Shown in pieces: positions 1-5,629 of a stretch of DNA of 6,475 bases. Source of the DNA: Clostridiales bacterium. GTDB taxonomy: Bacteria; Bacillota; Clostridia; Oscillospirales; Acutalibacteraceae. The notes under the pieces were generated by a model. It worked only from the letters and a program-made list of their open reading frames with translations. It ran no database searches and was not told where the DNA came from. The stretch is from contig JAAYKB010000166.1 of NCBI GenBank assembly GCA_012522615.1, forward strand, positions 1-6,475, in the 5' to 3' direction. Position numbers and translations under genes: made by a program. Position 1 is the stretch's first letter; every line of letters begins with the position of its first letter.

Positions 1-653
1 GTTCGGGCAAGTCCACCCTGCTTCGCTGCGTCACCCTGCTTGAGGAAATAGATTCCGGCTCGGTCGCCTATGGCGATTTGGTAATGGCGCAAACCCCCGT
101 GAAGGACGCAAGGGCGGTTTACAGCGACGCCGCGACACTCCGCCAAATACGCCGCAGGTTCGGGCTGGTGTTCCAGAATTTCAACCTGTTTCCCCATTTT
201 TCTGTCATGAGGAATATTACCGAGGCCCCTGTACGGGTTGCGGGCAAAAGCCGTACAGAAGCCGAACAGCAGGCTCGCGCCCTTTTGGAAAAGGTGGGTC
301 TCGGCGAAAAAGCCGACGCCTACCCCTGCGAACTTTCGGGCGGTCAACAGCAACGGGTGGCAATTGCAAGGGCACTTGCCATGCAGCCTGATATACTGTT
401 TTTTGATGAGCCTACCTCGGCGCTGGACCCTGAGCTGACAGGCGAGATTCTCAAGGTCATCCGCAACCTTGCCGAGGAAAAGATGACAATGGTTATCGTG
501 ACGCATGAAATGGCATTTGCGCGGGATGTGTCCGACCGCGTGATTTTCATGGACGGCGGCGTGATTGTGGAACAGGGTAAACCGCGACAGGTGCTTGAAA
601 ATCCGCAGAGCGAGCGTACAAAAGCATTTCTGTCTAGATTCAGTCAAGGCTGA
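1..653 (+). CDS. Polar amino-acid ABC transporter ATP-binding subunit (GlnQ/HisP-like), 5'-truncated by window
   Basis: The frame is open from the first bases: base 3 onward reads SGKSTLLRC, the end of a Walker A motif, so the ATG at 78 is internal and not the start. 216 residues are visible and about 30-35 are missing at the N-terminus, judged against the usual ~240-250 residues. In order one sees the Q-loop (LVFQNFNLFPH), the ABC signature LSGGQQQRVAIARALA, Walker B plus D-loop (ILFFDEPTSALDPE) and the H-loop histidine in VIVTHEM. The FQNFNLFPH and THEM forms are typical of the polar amino-acid uptake (PAAT) family, in which the cytoplasmic ATPase dimer powers a permease fed by a solute-binding protein. 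The substrate cannot be told from this subunit. Its permease and binding protein probably lie upstream, outside the window. The gene ends in TGA, 30 bp from the stop codon of the convergent addB. Confidence 0.95.
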   Translation, partial: SGKSTLLRCVTLLEEIDSGSVAYGDLVMAQTPVKDARAVYSDAATLRQIRRRFGLVFQNFNLFPHFSVMRNITEAPVRVAGKSRTEAEQQARALLEKVGLGEKADAYPCELSGGQQQRVAIARALAMQPDILFFDEPTSALDPELTGEILKVIRNLAEEKMTMVIVTHEMAFARDVSDRVIFMDGGVIVEQGKPRQVLENPQSERTKAFLSRFSQG

Positions 654-660
654 TTTGTTT
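640..660 (+). terminator. Weak candidate Rho-independent terminator after the ABC ATPase gene
   Basis: TCAGT (640-644) can pair with GCTGA (649-653), including one G-U pair, around a CAAG loop. The stop codon forms part of the stem, and TTTGTTT follows at once. The stem is only 5 bp, so this may be partial or accidental. The 30-bp gap before the addB stop offers nothing better. Confidence 0.3.
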
Positions 661-683
661 CTATAAATGAGGTATAAATAAAA

Positions 684-3600
684 CTACTCCTGCTGCTCCA
701 GCATCTCAAACACAGCTTTATCGTCACGCTTTTCGATGAACCGCATCGGATCGTCCTGCTCGTGCCCGCAGACCGTGCGGTAATCGCACCATTGGCACGC
801 CTCGACCTCCCCCGCGGCGGGTATGGCCGAAACATCCCCGCTTTTCAGGGTTTCCGCCATTTCGATAAGCAGGGCTTCGATACGCTTTTTAAGCCGCCCG
901 AACTGCTCGAGTGAGGCGACGGACGAACCCCTTGCAAAATCGCCCTTTGAGGTGGTCCTTGCGGGGATAAAAAGCCCTGCCGCATCGGCCTCCATCGCCT
1001 GTATTATTTCGGGGTCGTCGAGAAGCAGCCCGTTCATCCTGAGCGCCCGAAGCTGCTCTCGCTCTATTGAATAGGAGTCTGCGCCGCGCTCGGTCTGGAC
1101 GACCGGCAGCTTTGCGGGCAGATATAAAACCCCGGCGGGCGTGACCTCTCCGTAACGCCTGCCGCCGTTTTGCCATACCGCAAACAGATAGAGCAGCATC
1201 TGGACGTTGATACCCTCCACCACGTCCGACAGCCGGAATTCCTTTGCCCCGGTTTTGTAATCCACCACGCGGACATAGGAAATCCCGTCCCGCCGATAGA
1301 CGTCGACCCTGTCTATCTTACCCTGAACCCGCACCCTGCCGCCGTCCGGCAGAGAAAGGACGACCGGCGGGATCGAGGGCTTGTCGTCCTCCGGCTGCCC
1401 CCCTACGCTGAGCTCGAAATCGACAGGCATAAACCGGCTTTGGCGCAGCTCGCGCACCACCTGCCAGAGCAACGCGCCCGAAATCCGCACCAGTCGGTTG
1501 AGCAGGGCGGCAAACCGCCCGGGCTTGTCCTCCAGCCCCCCCATGGTTTCGGCGACATATTGGTTTACGGCGTCCTCGGCGTCGGCCAAAACCCGCGTCC
1601 GGTCAATATTTTCAAACCCCTCCCGGGCATATTCCGGCAAAACCCGTTCCATCACAAAGTGGGTGAGCGTGCCGAAGGCAAGCGCGTCAAGGTCCGCGGT
1701 ACGACGCGGCTCTGCTTTAAGCCCGTATTTGCAGAAGTATGCGAATTTGCATCGGTAATACGACTCGATACGAGAGGCGGACAGCCACATATCGTCTCCG
1801 AAAAGCCTTCTAGCGTTTGATTTATCATAAAAAGCGGCGGGCTTCCGTTCGGCGGCTCGGTCAAGCGCCTCAAGACGGCCTTGGTAATCCTCCCGTTCGG
1901 CAAATATATGACGCAGGGCAGCGGCGCGCGGGGTCGGATTTCGCCAGAGCGAGGCGGCATATTCAAATGCGTCGCGCTCGGACTCGGCGGCCCGCTCGTC
2001 CCGCTCTGCCGAAAGCCTGCACCCGGGAAGTATCTGCCGCAGGGAATCCACCAGCGCCGACGGCGAAAGGCTTTCGCCGGCCGAATCCCTTTTGACATAG
2101 CTTACAACAAGACTTTCGGAGGGGGCGGCAACCGCGGCATAGGCGAAATAACGCTCCTCGACCGCCCGCTCGTCGGCGGTATCGGTGAGCGGCAGTCCTC
2201 TTGCGATAAGCTCCCGCCTGTCGCTGTCGGTCAGTATGCCGCCGGGGGACGGATATGCAGGGAAGACCCCTTCGTTTGCCCCGAGTATAAACACCGTTTT
2301 GGGTGAAGAATAGCGTATGCGGTCTGCGGATCCCACCTGCACGGCGTCAAGACTCTGCGGGAGGGCGCCCATGTCAACCAGCCCCGCCGCCATACGGAAA
2401 AGCTCGGTCAGCCTTGCGGGGGCGGCGGTGGTTTTTTCGCAAACCACGGCAAGCCTGTCTAAAATCTCCATGGCGGAGTCCCATACCCGCGCCATACGCT
2501 CGGCCAGCGCCGGCTCTCCCGCCGCATCCAGCTTCGCCGCCCGCATTCTCGTAAGGCGGTCGGCGCGCACCTCGATAAGATAGCGGTAAATCGCCCTTGA
2601 GAAGTCCGCGCCCGAGGCGTCGGGGGCATAAATCGCGCTGTGTAGTCTTTCGAGCGGGCGCATCAGCCTGCGGCGTAGCAGGTTAAGATAGCAAAGCTGT
2701 TTTTTGGATGCCTCATCCGTTTCGGCAGTCAGCCCGTTCGGGTTCCCGGTCCATTCGGAGCGCCAGCGCGCCCCGTTCACCCGCCACATCAGGACATAGT
2801 TTTCGACAAGGGCGGTCGAATGGGTCGAAAATCCCGCAAGTCCGGTTTTCATCAGGGATATGAGGTGGTCTGTATAAAACCCGCCGGTCACGGCATCCAG
2901 AGCGGATATGATAAGCGCGATAAGCGGCTCGGTTCGGATATCGGCGCGCTCGTCCATTAAAAAGGGTATGCCCTGCTTTTCCATGGCGGCGTCCAAGACC
3001 CCGCGATAGGCGTTAAGGTCGCGCGCGACAACTGTGAAATCGCGGCACCTCCCGCCCTGTTCGCGCAGACGGCGGCGTATTTCGCGGGCGACAAAATCAC
3101 ATTCCTCGTAAATATCGGCGCAGGCGGCAACCGTAACCGCCTCGGTATCCTCGGTATAAGCAGTCGGGCGGGGGTCGAAGATCCCTGCCTCGGCGGCGAT
3201 AAGCGCCGGATTTTTTGCCCGCATATTCTTTGTGAGATATTGTACGGTTGAAACCGCTACCCCGTCCTCGCGCGCCATATCGCGCAGATGGGCTGCGGTT
3301 TTTATAACCTGCGAAAAAAGACCGTAACCCCCCGTGTTGTCATTGATTCCGTCGGCGCAAAGCGCAACCGTAACCTGCTTTGCCTTCCTTATCAGAACCC
3401 GCAGCACCTTCATTTCGGGGGCTGTAAAGCCCTTGAAAGAATCGACAAAAACATGTGCGCCCACAGCAAGCTCGCTTTCTGAAAGACTGTCGGCAAGGGC
3501 GGTGAGGTCGTCGGCGGGGTCGATATATCTAGACCGGTCATTGTCGTCCGAGACGTCCGCCGCCGTGGCTTCATATGCCCCCATGATAAGCGCCAGCTCC

Positions 3601-4061
3601 TGTGCTTTGCGGCGCAGGGAGGTTTCCTCCATTTCTGCCGCCGTCCTCTCGAGTTCAAGGGGGGTAACCCCGCATTGCTTGAGCTCGGAAACCAATGAAA
3701 GCACCGTGCCGACAGCCCCGGGCTCGGTGGCGGCGCGGCGGTAGAGCACAAGTCTGTCGGCGGCCGTTTCCAGCGCACGGCTCATCAGCAGCGCCCGGGT
3801 GACCTCATCCATCCGCCGTCCCGCCAGCCCCCCGACCTCGCGGAAAACCTGCTCGGCCATACGGGTAAAGCTGAGAACCTGCACCCTCCCCGCCATACGT
3901 GGGCCCAGCCGTTTAAGCAGAGTGCGCTCGCTTTCAAACGAAAACTGTTCGGGGACAAGAAGAATCAATCCCTGCTCGTCTGCCCAGGCAAGGTCGCATA
4001 GTCTTTCATAGACAGCATGTGTTTTCCCGTATCCGGAACGTCCCAAAATAAGCTGAAGCAT
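684..4061 (-). CDS. addB: ATP-dependent helicase/deoxyribonuclease subunit B (AddB)
   Basis: AddB pairs with AddA in the AddAB helicase-nuclease, which resects double-strand breaks until it meets Chi and then loads RecA. The protein has 1125 residues, close to the usual ~1100-1170. The N-terminus carries the AddB-type Walker A GRSGYGKT (residues 7-14), followed by LLVPEQFSFESE and VQVLSFTRMAEQVF. A conserved stretch ILGANEGVFPAYPS lies around residue 600. The C-terminal nuclease domain has GKIDRVD (914-920) and VVDYKTG, with the likely catalytic Asp934 and Lys936. The four iron-sulfur cysteines are all present: Cys771 in YYRCKFAYF, then Cys1089, Cys1092 and Cys1098 in CQWCDYRTVC, with the B. 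subtilis spacing. I chose the ATG at 4061 over the in-frame GTG at 4065-4067, because that GTG lies inside the GGAGGTG ribosome binding site. The gene ends in TAG. It stands alone: no addA is adjacent on either side. Confidence 0.97.
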   Translation of the reverse strand: MLQLILGRSGYGKTHAVYERLCDLAWADEQGLILLVPEQFSFESERTLLKRLGPRMAGRVQVLSFTRMAEQVFREVGGLAGRRMDEVTRALLMSRALETAADRLVLYRRAATEPGAVGTVLSLVSELKQCGVTPLELERTAAEMEETSLRRKAQELALIMGAYEATAADVSDDNDRSRYIDPADDLTALADSLSESELAVGAHVFVDSFKGFTAPEMKVLRVLIRKAKQVTVALCADGINDNTGGYGLFSQVIKTAAHLRDMAREDGVAVSTVQYLTKNMRAKNPALIAAEAGIFDPRPTAYTEDTEAVTVAACADIYEECDFVAREIRRRLREQGGRCRDFTVVARDLNAYRGVLDAAMEKQGIPFLMDERADIRTEPLIALIISALDAVTGGFYTDHLISLMKTGLAGFSTHSTALVENYVLMWRVNGARWRSEWTGNPNGLTAETDEASKKQLCYLNLLRRRLMRPLERLHSAIYAPDASGADFSRAIYRYLIEVRADRLTRMRAAKLDAAGEPALAERMARVWDSAMEILDRLAVVCEKTTAAPARLTELFRMAAGLVDMGALPQSLDAVQVGSADRIRYSSPKTVFILGANEGVFPAYPSPGGILTDSDRRELIARGLPLTDTADERAVEERYFAYAAVAAPSESLVVSYVKRDSAGESLSPSALVDSLRQILPGCRLSAERDERAAESERDAFEYAASLWRNPTPRAAALRHIFAEREDYQGRLEALDRAAERKPAAFYDKSNARRLFGDDMWLSASRIESYYRCKFAYFCKYGLKAEPRRTADLDALAFGTLTHFVMERVLPEYAREGFENIDRTRVLADAEDAVNQYVAETMGGLEDKPGRFAALLNRLVRISGALLWQVVRELRQSRFMPVDFELSVGGQPEDDKPSIPPVVLSLPDGGRVRVQGKIDRVDVYRRDGISYVRVVDYKTGAKEFRLSDVVEGINVQMLLYLFAVWQNGGRRYGEVTPAGVLYLPAKLPVVQTERGADSYSIEREQLRALRMNGLLLDDPEIIQAMEADAAGLFIPARTTSKGDFARGSSVASLEQFGRLKKRIEALLIEMAETLKSGDVSAIPAAGEVEACQWCDYRTVCGHEQDDPMRFIEKRDDKAVFEMLEQQE
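691..703 (-). terminator. Weak possible terminator hairpin at the end of addB
   Basis: TGCTG and CAGCA form a 5-bp stem with a 3-nt loop in the last codons of addB. On the minus strand, seven bases later, the sequence becomes TTTTATTTATA. The gap between stem and T-run makes this a poor match to a classical terminator. Confidence 0.2.
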
Positions 4062-4065
4062 GGGC

Positions 4066-4071
4066 ACCTCC
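4066..4071 (-). promoter_or_regulatory. Ribosome binding site deciding the addB start
   Basis: The minus strand reads GGAGGTGCCCATG. GGAGGT is a near-perfect Shine-Dalgarno sequence 4 nt from the ATG at 4061. It overlaps the alternative GTG, which therefore cannot be the start. Confidence 0.85.
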
Positions 4072-4149
4072 GATATGTAATACTAAATCTTACAATAAAT
4101 ATATAAACCATAAAGTAGACGCGCATTTGGAATTTTTCAAGGTGCGTTT

Positions 4150-4178
4150 ATTATAACATAAATATTAAAAATTGTCTT
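4150..4178 (-). promoter_or_regulatory. Sigma-A-type promoter for addB
   Basis: On the minus strand, AAGACA (-35, 4173-4178) is followed after a 17-nt spacer by a perfect TATAAT (-10, 4150-4155). A TG one base upstream makes it an extended -10. Transcription would start near 4143, giving a leader of about 80 nt. AT-rich sequence lies on both sides. Confidence 0.65.
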
Positions 4179-4203
4179 TGGCGTTATGTTTTTATGATAT
4201 AAC
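4172..4203 (+). promoter_or_regulatory. Candidate promoter for the GH25 lysozyme-like gene
   Basis: TGATATAAC at 4195-4203 fits an extended -10 (TGn plus TATAAC, 5 of 6). TTGTCT at 4172-4177 is a possible -35 but is 20 nt away. An alternative -10, TATGAT (4193-4198), gives a 15-nt spacer, so neither arrangement is ideal. The -35 bases are shared with the addB promoter on the other strand, so the two units could compete for polymerase. Transcription would start near 4210, leaving a leader of about 130 nt. Confidence 0.4.
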
Positions 4204-4279
4204 GTTCACTAAGTTTTTTCCCGACACACCTTGAAGGGTCAATAAGCATAGATTGGAATGGGCGGATAACAACCACAGG

Positions 4280-4330
4280 TCTTTCGTCCTCCGCTGCGGG
4301 CGAAAGAGATCTGCCTATTCTGCTGCGGAG
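4280..4330 (+). promoter_or_regulatory. Structured 5' leader with two exclusive pairings
   Basis: TCTTTCG (4280-4286) and CGAAAGA (4301-4307) form a perfect 7-bp stem, with a further CCG/CGG pairing inside. Within its loop, CTCCGC (4289-4294) is also complementary to GCGGAG (4325-4330), which lies 13 nt before the ATG and includes a GGAG. The two foldings would exclude each other unless they form a pseudoknot. I do not recognise a known riboswitch class here. The rest of the gap (4062-4343) holds the promoters and repeat listed separately, and no gene. Confidence 0.35.
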
Positions 4331-4343
4331 AAAGGGAAAAGCC

Positions 4344-4706
4344 ATGACGATTTATCAAGGTGTGGACGCCTCTTCATATCAGGGAACTATCGACTGGCGG
4401 CGAGTCCGGTCATTCCACACCGATTTTGCAATACTGCGTGCCACAATGGGATGGGGAAAGCCCGAGGTGCAGATTGACCGCCAGTTTCACCGCAACATAC
4501 ATGATGCAACCGAGGCCGGCTTGCTGACCGGCGCGTACCATACCACCCTTGCCACAAGCCCCGACGCCGCGCATCGTGAAGCCGAGTTTTTCATAAATAC
4601 CATCCGCGGGTATAAGCTGGCATATCCGACCGCAATAGATGTCGGGGACCGTTCTCACAGGTATCTTTCCAACCAAAAGCTAGATGGGGTTATCCGCGGA
4701 TGGTGA
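4344..4706 (+). CDS. GH25 lysozyme-family protein, N-terminal part up to an in-frame TGA
   Basis: GH25 enzymes are peptidoglycan muramidases with a TIM-barrel-like fold. The 120 residues before the TGA show the family pattern: GVDASSYQGTIDW (6-18, with Asp8), FAILRATMGWG (28-38), an AGLLTGAYHTTLATS segment where relatives have a YHYSYA-type motif, and YPTAIDVGD (94-102). The last should be the catalytic DxE motif. Asp99 is present but the Glu is Gly101 (codon GGG, 4644-4646). No signal peptide or membrane segment is visible. The ATG at 4344 follows AAAGGG at a 7-nt spacing; there is no other ATG, GTG or TTG in this frame back to a TAG at 4248. The fragment stops mid-domain, so alone it should not fold as an active lysozyme. 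The remainder continues in the same frame, so this is one interrupted gene: a pseudogene, a sequencing error, or a recoded UGA. Confidence 0.75.
   Translation: MTIYQGVDASSYQGTIDWRRVRSFHTDFAILRATMGWGKPEVQIDRQFHRNIHDATEAGLLTGAYHTTLATSPDAAHREAEFFINTIRGYKLAYPTAIDVGDRSHRYLSNQKLDGVIRGW
4704..4706 (+). other. In-frame TGA (codon 121) interrupting the GH25 gene
   Basis: The frame reads LDGVIRGW-TGA-GDLREAGYYP. Compared from memory with common Firmicutes GH25 sequences of the form 'ITDIAIAFC...AAGYYP', the TGA sits at the column that is often Cys. A single base change from TGT, TGC, TGG, CGA or GGA would produce it. The frame before and after is fully GH25-like, with no other stop until 5547. Confidence 0.85.
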
Positions 4707-4755
4707 GGAGATCTGCGTGAAGCGGGATACTATCCCATGATATGCGCCGATCTCC
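4707..4755 (+). other. Stem-loop directly after the in-frame TGA
   Basis: GGAGATC (4707-4713) pairs perfectly with GATCTCC (4749-4755). Inside, GCGTG (4715-4719) can pair with TGCGC (4743-4747) using two wobble pairs. At the top, GGGAT (4724-4728) pairs with ATCCC (4732-4736) around the loop ACT. That is about 17 pairs in 49 nt starting at the first base after TGA, the placement used by bacterial selenocysteine (SECIS) elements. Against this, the apical loop lacks the G normally found at its first or second position. The same GGAG could also act as a ribosome binding site, but no in-frame start is suitably spaced from it. Confidence 0.45.
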
Positions 4756-5549
4756 AGACGGCAACCGAGCGCCTTTATCCCGAAACAATCGGGGAGTATG
4801 ACCTGTGGCTGATAAAGCCGGGCGAAACAACCGACTATGACGGCGATGTGGGGTTGTGGCGGTATTCGGTGTCCGATTCGGTTGACGGGGTTCATACCCG
4901 TATCGGGCGAAACCGTTCGCTGCGCGATTTCCCCGCAATAATGCGCCAACGCGGTCTCGGGGGGTTCGCGGCGCCGGAAAATCCTGTTCGGGTCGAGGAG
5001 CCTGCATCCCTGTTTTCGCCGTCCTCACCTCTTATGCAGGCGTTTGAAACCCTTTCCGGTCTTGCCTCGTTTATCGATATTATGAAGCTTCTTTTCGAGA
5101 ACGACGAGCTTGCGAAAAAGCTTTTGTCAAACCAGCCGGTATCGGTACATACCCCGCCGCCCGAGCCTGTACCCGATACGGCGCTGCCCGAGCCTGCCGA
5201 GGAGCTGCCCGCCAAGCCATCCGAGCCTGCTGTTATGCAAGAAGAATACGAACAGACTGCCGAAAAGCCGGATGACGAATCTGACGAGGACGATACCCCT
5301 CCCCCGCCGGAAGGTTCCGACGATTCGGGCGGGTTTATCAGCGGGGAACAGTCGGCTCTTTTGGATAAGGTGTTGGAGGATGAAGCCGTGCCGGACAGCA
5401 TGACGGACCAACAGGATATCGCGGCGCCGGATTACCCTCAAAGACGCAGAAGGTTCAAAAATCCCGAGGATGACGACATTCAGGACGAGGTTGAGAACAG
5501 GCTGGAGGCCCGATGGATTCACGGTCGCTGGGCGTGGCTGCTTGCCTGA
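4737..5549 (+). CDS. C-terminal part of the interrupted GH25 gene with Pro/Glu-rich acidic tail
   Basis: This is in the same frame as the N-terminal part; the first ATG after the TGA is at 4737, though the frame is open from 4707. Numbered over the full 401-codon gene, residues 122-201 complete the GH25 domain: EAGYYPMICADLQ, YDLWLIKPGETTDYDGDVGLWRYS (152-175) and GRNRSLRDFPAIM (188-200). Relatives have VDxN where this has IGRN, so a conserved Asp is Gly188. The tail after about 208 is not a domain I recognise. It has a helical-looking stretch (228-262), a Pro/Glu-rich linker (about 270-300), an acidic run rich in Asp/Glu (307-327), a RRRRFK patch (367-372) and a Trp-rich end. As an independent protein it would need reinitiation at ATG 4737, which has only a weak, hairpin-buried GGGA upstream. 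More likely it is expressed, if at all, by readthrough. It ends in TGA ahead of a terminator. Confidence 0.65.
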   Translation: MICADLQTATERLYPETIGEYDLWLIKPGETTDYDGDVGLWRYSVSDSVDGVHTRIGRNRSLRDFPAIMRQRGLGGFAAPENPVRVEEPASLFSPSSPLMQAFETLSGLASFIDIMKLLFENDELAKKLLSNQPVSVHTPPPEPVPDTALPEPAEELPAKPSEPAVMQEEYEQTAEKPDDESDEDDTPPPPEGSDDSGGFISGEQSALLDKVLEDEAVPDSMTDQQDIAAPDYPQRRRRFKNPEDDDIQDEVENRLEARWIHGRWAWLLA

Positions 5550-5584
5550 AGCTGTGCCGTACGGTAATTCATACCCGCAATGTC

Positions 5585-5629
5585 GCGCTGCTCTGTATGC
5601 TGACGGGGCGGCGCTTTATTATTTTTGCG
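5585..5629 (+). terminator. Rho-independent terminator of the GH25-like gene
   Basis: GCGCTGCTCT (5585-5594) pairs with GGGGCGGCGC (5605-5614) over 10 positions (seven Watson-Crick, three G-U) around a 10-nt loop, followed by TTTATTATTTTT. The G-U pairs become mismatches in the minus-strand RNA and no T-run follows on that side, so it should act only on plus-strand transcripts. Its T-run overlaps the stop codon of the convergent membrane-protein gene. Confidence 0.65.

Larger units (their letters stand above)
4136..4235. repeat. 12-bp inverted repeat flanking the divergent promoters
   Basis: TTCAAGGTGcGT at 4136-4147 and the reverse complement of 4224-4235 (TTCAAGGTGtGT) match at 11 of 12 bases, nine of them consecutive. 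The left copy covers the predicted addB start site, and the right copy lies just downstream of the predicted start for the lysozyme-like gene. The pair brackets both promoters, as paired operator sites for a looping regulator would. The role is an inference; the repeat itself is plain. Confidence 0.6.

Noticed and set aside
78..653. ATG at 78 as the start of the ABC ATPase gene
   Set aside because: The same frame encodes the Walker A motif upstream from base 3, so the real start is outside the window.
1170..1820. Long plus-strand open frame opposite addB
   Set aside because: It is a shadow of GC-rich addB coding sequence. The product has no recognisable domain, and the addB frame has clear motifs throughout the same stretch. 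The same applies to the other open frames within 684-4061.
4253..4477. Overlapping plus-strand open frame at the start of the GH25-like gene
   Set aside because: It has no family resemblance, runs out of frame through the conserved GH25 N-terminus, and covers the structured leader.
4704..4706. UGA reassigned to Trp across the genome (genetic code 4)
   Set aside because: addB has over 1100 codons with no in-frame TGA and uses TGG for Trp, and both the ABC gene and the GH25-like gene end at TGA where the family or a terminator expects an end.
5550..5584. CCGTACGG palindrome (5557-5564) as a terminator or binding site
   Set aside because: It has no loop to form a hairpin and no T-run; the stronger hairpin at 5585-5614 explains termination, and an isolated 8-bp palindrome is common by chance.
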